From Paracoccaceae bacterium (GTDB lineage Bacteria > Pseudomonadota > Alphaproteobacteria > Rhodobacterales > Rhodobacteraceae): a stretch of DNA of 64,000 nt. Positions 17,282-28,230 of the stretch are shown piece after piece; the stretch's first letter is position 1, and every line of letters begins with the position of its first letter. Below the pieces are notes generated by a model. The model ran no database searches. It worked only from the letters and a program-made list of their open reading frames with translations, and had not been told where the DNA came from. A program made the position numbers and the translations under genes. The stretch spans positions 1-64,000 of the forward strand of contig JASMHC010000018.1 of assembly GCA_030750975.1 (NCBI GenBank), read 5' to 3'.

Positions 17282-17911
17282 ATGGCCGATATCGAACAGC
17301 CACAAATCTATCTGATCACGCCACGTGAGTTTGAGCTTTCGACATTCCAGACAAGCTTGTCCCGGGTGTTGGACAGCACCGAGATTGCGTGTCTGCGTCT
17401 CAGCCTGTCCAGCCGCGATGAAGATCACATTCTGCGGGCCGCCGATATGTTGCGCGAACTGACCCATGCCCGCGATATCGCAATGGTGATCGACAGCCAT
17501 ATATTGATGGTCGAACGGCTTGGGCTTGACGGGGTGCATCTTGGCGATGGGGCGCGCTCGGTTCGAAAGGTTCGCGAGGAGTTGGGCCAAGACGCAATCG
17601 TAGGCGCATATTGCGGCCAATCGCGCCATGACGGCATGAACGCAGGCGAAAACGGAGCGGATTATATCAGCTTTGGCCCAATTGGCAGGTCTGCCCTTGG
17701 CGATGGCGAGCGTGCCGAACAAGAGCTGTTCCAATGGTGGACCGAGATGATCGAAGTGCCCGTCGTGGCAGAGGGCGATCTTGGTATTGATGACGTCCGG
17801 TCGCTTGCGTCGATCACGGATTTCTTCGGCATCGGGGACGAAATCTGGGGCAGCGACGATCCCGTTGCCCGCTTGGCCGATTATCGGACTGCGATTTCCG
17901 AAGGGCTTTAA
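17282..17911 (+). CDS. thiE: Thiamine phosphate synthase-like protein (ThiE/TenI family)
   Basis: A 209-aa TIM-barrel protein. Family features are YLITP at the first strand, MVIDSH, GLDGVHLGDG in place of the usual HLGQxD, and GADYISFGPIGRS near the phosphate-binding loop. ThiE joins the pyrimidine and thiazole moieties of thiamine. Several motifs are loose here, and no other thi gene is near, so a TenI-like or altered role is possible. GTG 17240 could add 14 residues, but ATG 17282 has GGAG at the right distance. Its end overlaps the convergent olsA by 4 bp. Confidence 0.7.
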   Translation: MADIEQPQIYLITPREFELSTFQTSLSRVLDSTEIACLRLSLSSRDEDHILRAADMLRELTHARDIAMVIDSHILMVERLGLDGVHLGDGARSVRKVREELGQDAIVGAYCGQSRHDGMNAGENGADYISFGPIGRSALGDGERAEQELFQWWTEMIEVPVVAEGDLGIDDVRSLASITDFFGIGDEIWGSDDPVARLADYRTAISEGL

Positions 17912-18738
17912 CGGCTTATTTTGCTGTCCAAACCTGCGCGAACATGGCGTTCAAGATCAGCTGCAAGGGATTTGCGGTCCGTAAACTCGTTGATGCGGTG
18001 CGGCTTGTGGCACACCAGATCCACCGTTCCGTTGCGCGGCGTTGCCAGAATCGCAAGAAGGCTGGGCGCAAAATCCATCCCCGCCCACCATCCGTAGTAT
18101 CGTGGGTCCAGCCCCTCGGGCGCGTGATAAATCACGCTGACGGCCTGGATCGAGGCAATATTTCGTAACCCCTCGTCAAAAAACGGGGCGAAAAGCGTCG
18201 ACTTGAATGGAAGAACACGACGACCGTCGGTCGAGGTGCCTTCGGGAAAGAACAGCAGGCGGTGTCCAACCTCAAGCCGTTGGCGCAACTGATCAATATG
18301 CGCCTTGGCCTCTCGTCGGTCACGACGGATAAACAGGGTTCCGGCCGTTCGGGCCAGCCAGCCTATGCCGACCCAGCCCCGAACCTCGGCCTTGGCGACA
18401 AAGAAAATGCGTTTATGGGCATTCAACACGAAAATATCCAACCACGAGGCATGGTTCGCCACCACCGCGCCGGGGGCTTTCATCACCTCTCCGTGAAGGC
18501 GGGTTTTCAGACCCAACAGGCGCAGGGCAAGGATGCAAACCCCTTGCACGATCCGCGCACTGACAGGCCGGGCGTGACCGGTAAAGGGCCGTTCGATCAA
18601 TCGGACAATCCCGTGCAGGATCACCGCCATTGTCAGGGCCAGAATTAGCGGCACGCCACGCCGCACCGCCCGCACCCAACCGCCAAAGCCGAGGCTGGGA
18701 TAAACCAGATCTTCACCGTCATCCCATGCCGGCTTCAT
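17908..18738 (-). CDS. olsA: Lyso-ornithine lipid acyltransferase OlsA (PlsC family)
   Basis: A 276-aa 1-acylglycerol-phosphate acyltransferase-like membrane enzyme with the catalytic HxxxxD motif (NHASWLD) and FPEGTSTDGRRVL. A hydrophobic helix near residues 28-46 anchors it. It is translationally coupled (4-bp overlap) to olsB directly upstream, which supports O-acylation of lyso-ornithine lipid rather than general phosphatidate synthesis. Ornithine lipids are phosphate-free membrane lipids common in Rhodobacterales. Confidence 0.88.
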   Translation of the reverse strand: MKPAWDDGEDLVYPSLGFGGWVRAVRRGVPLILALTMAVILHGIVRLIERPFTGHARPVSARIVQGVCILALRLLGLKTRLHGEVMKAPGAVVANHASWLDIFVLNAHKRIFFVAKAEVRGWVGIGWLARTAGTLFIRRDRREAKAHIDQLRQRLEVGHRLLFFPEGTSTDGRRVLPFKSTLFAPFFDEGLRNIASIQAVSVIYHAPEGLDPRYYGWWAGMDFAPSLLAILATPRNGTVDLVCHKPHRINEFTDRKSLAADLERHVRAGLDSKISR

Positions 18739-19514
18739 GCCCGCCCCGCTTTTTCATAAATCGCTTTCTGCCGCTCGTTCATGCGGGCTGTATCAAGGAT
18801 CAGACAGACATCAATCGTGTTGAATGCGTGGTCGATAAAGGCGCCATCGCCGATAAACCCGCCGAGCCGCAGATAGGCCTTGATCAAAGCAGGTGTCGCC
18901 AGCATGGCAGCCTTGGCGTCCAGATTTTCTGGTGCCAGTAAATTCATTGGCTGATAGGCCCCTTCAACGGCTTTGACACGAATATCTTCGGGTGCAAGAT
19001 GCCGGTCGTTCAATAGGGTCAGCGCCTCGGCACAGTCACGCGGATCGGTCCCGTGAAAGCTGGCAACACCGAATAAAATATCGATATCGTTGGAAAATAC
19101 GTAATCGGCCAAACCGTTCCAAAGCAGATACATTCCGACACCGCCACGGTATTCGGGCAACAGGCAAGAACGCCCAAGCTCTAACAAATTTCGGCCCGTG
19201 GCCTTCAAAGGCGAAAGATCAAATTCGTCTTCCGAGTAAAACTGACCGATCTCTTTTGCCTTTTCGCCCGTTAACAAGCGGTAAACCCCAACAACACCGT
19301 TTAGAACAGGCTCCGTGGCATCTGGGTCGATCAACAGCAAATGCTCAAAATGCGGGTCGAAATGATCTTTTTCCAGCCGTGCGTCATGATCGACACCGTC
19401 GCCATCCGAACCCAGCTCTTGCACGAAGACTTCATATCGCACGCGCTGTGCAGCGGCGACATCTTCGGGTGTTTCGGCAAGTCGCGTATAAAGGCGCGAA
19501 GGCTGTGGCTTCAT
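18735..19514 (-). CDS. olsB: L-ornithine N-alpha-acyltransferase OlsB
   Basis: A 259-aa GNAT-fold acyltransferase of the OlsB/hemolysin-like family. It would transfer a 3-hydroxyacyl chain from acyl carrier protein to ornithine, the first step of ornithine-lipid synthesis. The core is recognisable from RYEVFVQELG, the acidic DHFDPHFEHLLLID segment, the LELGRSCLLPEYRGG block and FGVASFHGTDP. It overlaps olsA by 4 bp and leads that operon. Confidence 0.9.
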   Translation of the reverse strand: MKPQPSRLYTRLAETPEDVAAAQRVRYEVFVQELGSDGDGVDHDARLEKDHFDPHFEHLLLIDPDATEPVLNGVVGVYRLLTGEKAKEIGQFYSEDEFDLSPLKATGRNLLELGRSCLLPEYRGGVGMYLLWNGLADYVFSNDIDILFGVASFHGTDPRDCAEALTLLNDRHLAPEDIRVKAVEGAYQPMNLLAPENLDAKAAMLATPALIKAYLRLGGFIGDGAFIDHAFNTIDVCLILDTARMNERQKAIYEKAGRA

Positions 19515-19616
19515 GAAAAGGGTCCGGGGTTTTTGCTGGTATTAGAAAGCATGATCGGAATTTACAACAGGCGTCCAATGCCAATTACGCCTTAAGGTTG
19601 TGTTAACTATTCTGCA

Positions 19617-19805
19617 TTAGTCATGATCGAAAACCGGCATCAGGGAAACGCGATCACCAGCAATGACAACTTTACCTTGTTCACGGAAATTCACGGTGAC
19701 ACGTCCGTTGATGTTGGATTGCACCTGTCCAAGCCCCCATTCCGGTTGGTCGGGGTGCTGGACGATCATTCCCGGTTCCAGCATTCTGTTAAGTCCGGTC
19801 ACGAA
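19617..19805 (-). CDS. DUF3553 domain protein
   Basis: A small protein of 62 aa from a GTG start at 19805, which has GAGG 9 nt upstream; ATG 19784 would give 55 aa. The whole length is one DUF3553 domain with LEPGMIVQHP, DWGLGQVQS-like and RVTVNFREQGK segments, a small beta-barrel fold seen mostly in alphaproteobacteria. Function is unknown. It is divergent from chpT with 23 bp between starts, so the two may share a control region. Confidence 0.75.
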   Translation of the reverse strand, partial: FVTGLNRMLEPGMIVQHPDQPEWGLGQVQSNINGRVTVNFREQGKVVIAGDRVSLMPVFDHD

Positions 19806-19828
19806 TTCAACCCTCGTGGAAATTTCGA

Positions 19829-20500
19829 ATGCCTGACCATACAATCGATCTTCCCGGGCTTCTAGGGGCGCGTATCTGCCATGATCTGATCAGTCCGGTC
19901 GGGGCGATCGGTAACGGGATCGAATTGCTGGCCCTTTCGGGCAATCTGGACGGTCCCGAACGCGACCTTGTGTCAGACAGCACCGCCAATGCCAATGCAA
20001 GATTGCAGCTATTTCGATTGGTTTTTGGACGGATCGATGCCACTTCAGAATTGGCGTATACCGCACCCCAGATAGGCGCCTTATTGTCTGCCCACTTTAA
20101 GGACAGTGATTTGGAGATCGACTGGCGAAGCGAAACCATTCTGAACCGTGCGTTGGTCCAATCGATCTTGCTGACCATTTTGTGCCTTGAAACGGTGATC
20201 GGTCGCTCGGGCAAAATCGTGGTTCAAAACTCGCTGACAGGTTGGCAACTTTCCGCCAGTGCAATACGTGGTTTGCAATCAACGGAATTGTTGCACCTGT
20301 TGAAAGGCAATCAGGCATGGCCCAAAAACCTAACACCGGCGCAAGTCCAGTTTCCGCTGGCACGACGGGCCTATTGCCTGACAGGGCTATCACCGCAAGC
20401 TGAGGTTAGGGGTTCGCAGGTTTCGGTGACGCTGATGCCTACCAATACGAGGGCCGCTGCTAACTTCGAACCGTCCCGTCGCCTTCTACAAGATACTTGA
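19829..20500 (+). CDS. chpT: Histidine phosphotransferase ChpT
   Basis: A 223-aa phosphotransferase of the CckA-ChpT-CtrA relay that governs the alphaproteobacterial cell cycle, motility and gene transfer agent control. The phosphorylated histidine is H18 in [17 protein letters not shown], within the dimerisation helices, and a degenerate HATPase-like domain follows. Its 3' end overlaps the convergent proA by about 40 bp. CckA and CtrA are not in this window. Confidence 0.88.
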   Translation: MPDHTIDLPGLLGARICHDLISPVGAIGNGIELLALSGNLDGPERDLVSDSTANANARLQLFRLVFGRIDATSELAYTAPQIGALLSAHFKDSDLEIDWRSETILNRALVQSILLTILCLETVIGRSGKIVVQNSLTGWQLSASAIRGLQSTELLHLLKGNQAWPKNLTPAQVQFPLARRAYCLTGLSPQAEVRGSQVSVTLMPTNTRAAANFEPSRRLLQDT

Positions 20501-21725
20501 AGCTTGTTAATTGCCGGGCACCCACCGGACCACGCGCGTGCATTTTGCCTGTCGCAATGCCGATTTCCGCCCCCATGCCAAACTCGCCCCCGTCGGCGAA
20601 CTGGGTCGAAGCGTTGCGCATCAAAATGGCGCTATCCAGACGTTCAAAAAAACGATCTGCCGCCGCATGGTCTTCCGCAATGATGCAATCGGTGTGATTA
20701 GACCCGAATTGGCGGATATGGGCGATGGCATCGTCGATGCCGGAAACGGTCTTGGCAGCGATGATCATATCCAGAAATTCCTTGCCCCAGTCCGCATCGG
20801 TCGCTGGCACCGTGCCTTCAATTTCAGCCAGTTTATGATCGGCGCGCACCTCTACGCCAGCTGCCATCAAGGCCCGTATCACGCCTTGACCGATTGTGTT
20901 GACGATTTCTTCATGTATCAGCAGACACTCGGCCGCGCCGCAAATTCCGGTTCGGCGTGTTTTTGCGTTCAGAACAACAAACAAGGCCTTGTCCGGGTCA
21001 GCGGATTTGTCGATATAGATGTGAACAATCCCCTCGAGATGGGCAAAAACAGGCACACGCGCTTCGCGCTGTACCAGCCCAACCAAACCCTTGCCGCCAC
21101 GCGGAACGATCACGTCCACATAATCAGTCATCGTCAGCAGCTTTTGCACCGCAGCGCGATCACGTGTGGGGATCAACTGGATTGCGTCGGCGGGCAAACC
21201 GGCCGAAGTTAGCCCTTCGACCAGACAAGCGTGAATTGCGCCGGAACTGTTGAAGCTTTCCGAACCGCCGCGAAGGATCACGGCATTGCCGGATTTCAGG
21301 CAAAGCGCCCCCGCATCCGCCGTCACATTCGGTCGGCTTTCATAGATCACGCCGATCACGCCCAACGGGGTGCGCACACGCTTGATATGCAAGCCGCTCG
21401 GGCGATCCCAATCTTCCATGACCTCGCCAACCGGATCGGCCTGTTCGGCGACTGCACGCAATCCATCGACGATCCCCTGAATGCGGGATTCGTCCAGCAT
21501 CAGGCGATCCATCATGGACCCCGACAATCCCTTGTTTCGGCCATAATCCAGATCCAGCATATTGGCCGCGATTATCTTTTCCCGATTGTTCCAGACTGCG
21601 TCAGCCGCCGCGATCAGCGCGGCCTGCTTGCCTTCGGCACTGGCAAAGGCCAACTTGGCTGCCGCGGCTTTCGCGCGTTTACCCAGATCGTTCATGATCA
21701 TGTCGATTTCACTTTGGTCGGTCAT
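20460..21725 (-). CDS. proA: Gamma-glutamyl phosphate reductase
   Basis: A 421-aa NADPH-dependent reductase of the aldehyde dehydrogenase superfamily, converting gamma-glutamyl phosphate to glutamate semialdehyde in proline synthesis. The catalytic cysteine is in [10 protein letters not shown]. The NADP-binding segment and the [21 protein letters not shown] block are intact. ATG 21725 is preferred over 21743 because the extra residues do not fit the family. It is the last gene of an obgE-proB-proA operon. Confidence 0.95.
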   Translation of the reverse strand: MTDQSEIDMIMNDLGKRAKAAAAKLAFASAEGKQAALIAAADAVWNNREKIIAANMLDLDYGRNKGLSGSMMDRLMLDESRIQGIVDGLRAVAEQADPVGEVMEDWDRPSGLHIKRVRTPLGVIGVIYESRPNVTADAGALCLKSGNAVILRGGSESFNSSGAIHACLVEGLTSAGLPADAIQLIPTRDRAAVQKLLTMTDYVDVIVPRGGKGLVGLVQREARVPVFAHLEGIVHIYIDKSADPDKALFVVLNAKTRRTGICGAAECLLIHEEIVNTIGQGVIRALMAAGVEVRADHKLAEIEGTVPATDADWGKEFLDMIIAAKTVSGIDDAIAHIRQFGSNHTDCIIAEDHAAADRFFERLDSAILMRNASTQFADGGEFGMGAEIGIATGKMHARGPVGARQLTSFKYLVEGDGTVRS

Positions 21726-21760
21726 GCCAAGCCTTTCTGCCAAAAGCGGCCAAATTAAAT

Positions 21761-24433
<2,673 letters not shown>

Positions 24434-24492
24434 GATCTTCTCGCTCCGATACTCTGCGCCCGAGGGCACGAAAGCCAATGGGCACGAGATAG

Positions 24493-25035
24493 TTAGGCCT
24501 TAAGCCGTTTCGAATAGGTCCATGTCGGGACATTGGCGTTGCGTGCGACGCTAAAGGTTTCCGCATCACCTAGATACGCAAACCCGCTATTGGTCAGCAC
24601 CCGGGCCGAGGCCGGATTGTCCTGAAATACTTCGGCAAAGATCGTGTCATTGTCCTTGGGGTTTGCCGTAAGAAAGGCTGGGATGATGGCCGTTGCCAGA
24701 CCGGTATTCCAATAGGCCGGGGCGACCCAATAGCGTATTTCTGTTTGCTTGCGATCCATCCGCTGCAACGACAGAATGCCCATCAGCTCAGGCCCGCCGA
24801 AACGGGTGCCATCCATGACCCAGACATCTTCACTGCGGTCCTCGGCATGGGAACGGGCAATATAAGCATCCACCGCCCCGGGAGGCACGGGGTGAGGGAT
24901 CGAACGGGTCATGCGGGCAACGCGCTTGTCGCCGCTGTAAAGCTCGATCATGCCTTTGTCCGACACAGCCAGAGGCCGCAAAACAGCACGCGGCGTTTCT
25001 ATCGTCGGCAACGTCTCGATCATTTCCATTTTCAT
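24493..25035 (-). CDS. GNAT acetyltransferase
   Basis: A 180-aa N-acetyltransferase. ETPRAVLRPLAVSDKGMIELY begins the fold, YWVAPAYWNTGLATAII is the acetyl-CoA site, and FQDNPASARVLTNSGF repeats the motif of its neighbour. ATG 25035 overlaps the stop of the LysE gene as ATGA, fixing the start and implying coupling. The longer open frame from 25200 runs through lysE in another frame and is not coding. Confidence 0.85.
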   Translation of the reverse strand: MKMEMIETLPTIETPRAVLRPLAVSDKGMIELYSGDKRVARMTRSIPHPVPPGAVDAYIARSHAEDRSEDVWVMDGTRFGGPELMGILSLQRMDRKQTEIRYWVAPAYWNTGLATAIIPAFLTANPKDNDTIFAEVFQDNPASARVLTNSGFAYLGDAETFSVARNANVPTWTYSKRLKA

Positions 25036-25637
25036 GCTCTTCCTCCTCCGAAAAGAACAAACAATACTGAACCAACCACCAAAAGGGCGAGGCCGCGCAT
25101 CAGCCAGGGTTCGGCTGGCGTGCCCGCAACGGTTTTGGCAATCCGGTCTCCTCCAAAAGTCCAGATCGGGTGCAAAACCGCCTGTAGCCCCAAAAGGCAA
25201 ATGGCTATGATCAGGGTGGCCTGCAAGGCAGGTGCCCCGGGATCAACAAAATTTGTAAAGCCGCCTGTAATCATCGCCCACGCTTTCGGATTAAGCGGGT
25301 GCACGATCAAACCTGCCAGAAAACCCGGCGGGGCATCAACCGACTTGGCCACATCCAGCCGCAGATTGGCGACTTTCCACGCAAGCCAACAGATATAGGC
25401 GGCAGAAGCCCATTTCAGCACCTCGAAGATCAAAGGTGCCCGCTGCGCAACCTCCATCAACCCGAACCCGACAGGCCAGATGATAAACTGCTTGCCAAGC
25501 AAAACCCCGAACACAAATGGCAACGCCCGCCGAAACCCGAAACGGGCACCGGTGGCCATCATGGCCATATTTGCAGGGCCAGGGGTTCCCACCTGGCTGG
25601 CTGCAAATACCAGAAAGCTTCCGATTGCGACGCTCAT
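25032..25637 (-). CDS. LysE/RhtB family exporter
   Basis: A 201-aa membrane protein with about six hydrophobic segments. The family signature GTPGPANMAMMATGARFGFRRA is at the N-terminus, where LysE/RhtB amino acid exporters have their conserved GPGP-like loop. It would export an amino acid or a related small molecule across the inner membrane. It is coupled to a downstream acetyltransferase gene. It lies after the rpmA terminator, so it is probably transcribed separately from the ribosomal genes. Confidence 0.85.
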   Translation of the reverse strand: MSVAIGSFLVFAASQVGTPGPANMAMMATGARFGFRRALPFVFGVLLGKQFIIWPVGFGLMEVAQRAPLIFEVLKWASAAYICWLAWKVANLRLDVAKSVDAPPGFLAGLIVHPLNPKAWAMITGGFTNFVDPGAPALQATLIIAICLLGLQAVLHPIWTFGGDRIAKTVAGTPAEPWLMRGLALLVVGSVLFVLFGGGRA

Positions 25638-25657
25638 CTACATTTCCAAACGAAAAC

Positions 25658-25681
25658 GGGGACCGGCTAATGCCGATCCCC
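25658..25681 (-). terminator. Terminator after rplU-rpmA
   Basis: On the minus strand GGGGATCGGC and GCCGGTCCCC form a 10-position stem with one mismatch and an ATTA loop, followed by GTTTTCGTTT. It lies 29 bp after the rpmA stop. The plus strand also ends in a T-run, so it could work both ways. Confidence 0.7.
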
Positions 25682-25710
25682 TTTTTTCTTCACGAAACCT
25701 TTAGGTCGGC

Positions 25711-25980
25711 TTACTCAGCGGCCTCCGCCACCGGGAGAACCGAAATATAGGTGCGGCCTTTGAAGCCCTTGCGGAAAGTCACTGCGCCTTCGACGGTTGC
25801 GAAGATGGTGTGATCTTTGCCCTGGCCTACGCCTTCACCCGGCCACCATTTGTTGCCGCGCTGACGCGCGATGATGTTGCCCGGGATGGCATGCTGGCCA
25901 CCATACAGTTTCACGCCAAGGCGGCGACCGGCTGAGTCGCGACCGTTACGGGATGAACCGCCTGCTTTTTTATGTGCCAT
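25711..25980 (-). CDS. rpmA: 50S ribosomal protein L27
   Basis: An 89-aa ribosomal protein with the conserved basic N-terminus [18 protein letters not shown] that reaches the peptidyl-transferase centre, then GVKLYGGQ and IIARQRG. No extra N-terminal extension is seen. It is 21 bp downstream of rplU. The C-terminus is rich in Ala and Glu, as in other Rhodobacterales. Confidence 0.97.
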   Translation of the reverse strand: MAHKKAGGSSRNGRDSAGRRLGVKLYGGQHAIPGNIIARQRGNKWWPGEGVGQGKDHTIFATVEGAVTFRKGFKGRTYISVLPVAEAAE

Positions 25981-26001
25981 TTGGTCTCTCCTTAACTCGG
26001 G

Positions 26002-26640
26002 TTACTTCGCAAGCTCTTTGGCTTGCTCGACCCAACCTTCACGTTCGATACGGCCTTTGAACGACAGTTTCTCGTCGAACTCGGCGATATCATCCGCACC
26101 CCATGCCGCAATCTGGGCAAATGTGGTGACGCCAGCGGCCAGCAGCTTTTTCTCAAGCGCCGGACCAACGCCAGACAATTGCTTGAGATCGTCAGCACCT
26201 GCTTCGGCCACGGGTGCAGCGTCTGCTTTCTTGGGGGCGGCTTTTTTGGCCTTCGAAACCGGAGCAGCCGCAACAGCGGCAACCGACGCCGCGCCAACGG
26301 CCGCTTTCACACCCGACTTATCTGCACCTTTCGACAGAATGTCGGTGATCTTGACCAGGGTCAGTTGCTGACGGTGGCCACGGGTCCGTTTTGAGCTGTG
26401 CTTACGGCGGCGCTTGACGAACTTGATGGTCTTTTCGCCTTTGATCTGGTCGATGACCTCGGCCTGAACAGCTGCGCCTTCGACAAACGGAGCGCCAACG
26501 GTCGCGGCTTCGCCACCAAGCATCAGAATGTCGTTGAATTGAACTTTTTCACCTGCGTCTGCAGCCAGTTTCTCAACCCGGAGCGTATCGCCCGATTGAA
26601 CTTTGTACTGCTTGCCGCCGGTTTTCATAACCGCGAACAT
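26002..26640 (-). CDS. rplU: 50S ribosomal protein L21 with C-terminal helix-hairpin-helix extension
   Basis: A 212-aa protein. Residues 1-103 are ordinary L21 ([14 protein letters not shown]; the [16 protein letters not shown] segment that binds 23S rRNA). An Ala/Lys/Pro-rich linker (about 120-155) leads to a helix-hairpin-helix-like domain ([21 protein letters not shown], about 155-205). Standard bacterial L21 is about 103 aa. The extended form is known in Rhodobacterales, and the tail may bind nucleic acid. It leads the rplU-rpmA operon. Confidence 0.95.
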   Translation of the reverse strand: MFAVMKTGGKQYKVQSGDTLRVEKLAADAGEKVQFNDILMLGGEAATVGAPFVEGAAVQAEVIDQIKGEKTIKFVKRRRKHSSKRTRGHRQQLTLVKITDILSKGADKSGVKAAVGAASVAAVAAAPVSKAKKAAPKKADAAPVAEAGADDLKQLSGVGPALEKKLLAAGVTTFAQIAAWGADDIAEFDEKLSFKGRIEREGWVEQAKELAK

Positions 26641-26772
26641 GCGATCTTCCTTCTCTTTCCGCGTCCTGTGGTCCCCCTGAGGGCGTTCGTCAGCCTATGG
26701 CCACCTCGGACAGCGCGTCGATTAAGACGATAGTTTCAATGCCCGAAACAGGGATTCCTGCCGGGTTCGCGG

Positions 26773-26801
26773 TATATCGCGGTGCAAACGGTATAAGTCA
26801 A
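26773..26801 (-). promoter_or_regulatory. Likely promoter of rplU-rpmA
   Basis: On the minus strand TTGACT (26801-26796) and GATATA (26778-26773) are 17 bp apart, close to the housekeeping consensus. This places transcription start about 125 bp upstream of rplU. Confidence 0.5.
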
Positions 26802-26814
26802 GGCGTTTTGGGGC

Positions 26815-27627
26815 CTAAAGGGATTGTTGGTCATACATTTCCCCGATGGCTTCGCCGAGCTTGAATGAAATGACATTGAACATCTCATCAAACCCTTCGA
26901 TCAGCGCACGGTTCAGGCGTTGGCCCTCGGCCGTTGCAAAGAATTCAATCTGGTCCCGCAGCATCTGGCGTTCCATCGGGGCATAGGCCAGCAACATGAA
27001 TGTAAATACCCAGTCTGTCGCGTCCGCGCGGAAAAACTCTTCATCGGCCCAGATTTGGGTTAGAAGCTCATCCTCAGAATAACCGATTTCCAGACCGGCC
27101 GACATCAGGCCGAGGTTGAACTGAAGCATACTGTTCAACGCGCTGACCACATTGCTTTCGATCAGATCCGCCGTTTCCACCAATTCCTCCAAATCGCGCA
27201 TGCGAATTGAATTTCGGCGGCGTTGGGTGTCGTATGTTTCAAATGCGGCCTCTTCGACATTCGGGTCCAACATGGCCATACGGGCGGCCAGTTCCAAATC
27301 CAAAGCCACTTGCCATGCAGGTGTTTCAAGATAGTCGATTATTATCGACAAATCCCCGCCATTCAGCGAACGCGCCATCGTCGCCTCAAGCACAGGAAGC
27401 AACGCATCGATCCGATAAATCCGGTCAAGCGCATCGTCCCATGCGGGACCATCGGTGCCAAGCATCATGGCCTCGGGCAATTGGGCGTTTTCCACCAATC
27501 CTTCTTCGCGGATGACCGCAACCATTTCCTCAAGGCGCAGCAACTGGAAAAACCGTTCGGTCGCATCCTGTTGTGCGAAAACCGGCAAGGGTAAGAAGAC
27601 CAGAAGAACCGCCAGACGTTTGAACAT
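26815..27627 (-). CDS. DUF2059 domain-containing exported protein
   Basis: A 270-aa protein with a Sec signal peptide (1-19, MFKRLAVLLVFLPLPVFAQ) and a mostly helical, acidic body of the DUF2059 type. Visible segments include FFQLLRLEEMVAVIREEGL near the mature N-terminus and the Tyr/Met-rich YAPMERQMLRDQIEFFATAEGQ near the end. ATG 27627 starts the signal peptide; the longer frame to 27834 runs antisense through tRNA-Ser. It is expected to be periplasmic. Function unknown. Confidence 0.8.
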   Translation of the reverse strand: MFKRLAVLLVFLPLPVFAQQDATERFFQLLRLEEMVAVIREEGLVENAQLPEAMMLGTDGPAWDDALDRIYRIDALLPVLEATMARSLNGGDLSIIIDYLETPAWQVALDLELAARMAMLDPNVEEAAFETYDTQRRRNSIRMRDLEELVETADLIESNVVSALNSMLQFNLGLMSAGLEIGYSEDELLTQIWADEEFFRADATDWVFTFMLLAYAPMERQMLRDQIEFFATAEGQRLNRALIEGFDEMFNVISFKLGEAIGEMYDQQSL

Positions 27628-27743
27628 GAAATCTCGCCTTAATAGGAAAATTGGGATCGTCTTCTCTATATAGTCTGGAAAATCAAAGAAAAGCGGTTGC
27701 GCACCGAAAAAAGTGCGATTAAACGCAGCGCACAGACCCCCGC

Positions 27744-27832
27744 GGAGAGGTGCCGGAGTGGTCGAACGGGGCGGTCTCGAAAACCGTTGTTCCTTCACGG
27801 GAACCCAGGGTTCGAATCCCTGTCTCTCCGCC
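27744..27832 (+). tRNA. tRNA-Ser (anticodon CGA)
   Basis: This 89-nt type II tRNA with encoded CCA has acceptor arms GGAGAGG and TCTCTCC, a D-arm with AGTGGTCGAACGGG, and an anticodon loop CTCGAAA (CGA, reading UCG). A long variable arm (CCTTCACGGGAACCC region) and the T-arm GGGTTCGAATCCC follow. The sulfur-oxidation block starts just downstream. Confidence 0.96.
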
Positions 27833-28230
27833 ATTTATTTCTGGCCAAAAGTTGAACGTGCTTTCCCGCCAATCCTTTGCATTCCGCGGGATTGTACTGC
27901 CACGGATCAAAGGTCTGAAGGTAAGATTTGACAGTCGCGACAAACAGGGCTGGCTTGGTCTGTACACGCGAGGCAAGATACCCCGATGCGTTTTTGAAAG
28001 CGTCAACTCACGCGCATTTTATAGAAGACTATTTGGCGAAATAAGCCAAATGACGGGCGTGCTTTTTCACCCCTCATGGTACGCTTGCTGATCGGCTTAA
28101 GTTCAGTGTTTTTCGCAGTTAGTGGAAATTTTAACTCTTTATTACAATAAGTTACAATCACATTAACGAAATCCTATGAATTAATATATATGAATGCTAC
28201 GCTCTTTCGAAAACAATAGGGAGAGTAACT
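27833..28230. other. AT-rich 398-bp gap between tRNA-Ser and yeeE
   Basis: No convincing gene is present here. The segment 28141-28200 is about 23% G+C by hand count, the lowest stretch I noticed. It holds an inverted repeat ATTTGGC-(7)-GCCAAAT at 28031-28051 that could be an operator, and a promoter-like pair before yeeE. No copy of the tRNA 3' end was seen here or at the far end of the sulfur block, and no integrase remnant was recognised. Confidence 0.6.
28152..28180 (+). promoter_or_regulatory. Possible promoter of the yeeE-like gene
   Basis: TTACAA (28152-28157) and TATGAA (28175-28180) are 17 bp apart, 50 bp before the yeeE-like start, in the most AT-rich part of the gap. The ribosome site AGGGAGAG precedes ATG 28231. 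Found by eye. Confidence 0.35.

Noticed and set aside
27833-28230. att site or tRNA 3'-end duplication bounding a sulfur island
   Set aside because: No copy of the tRNA 3' end was found near either end of the block and no integrase was recognised.
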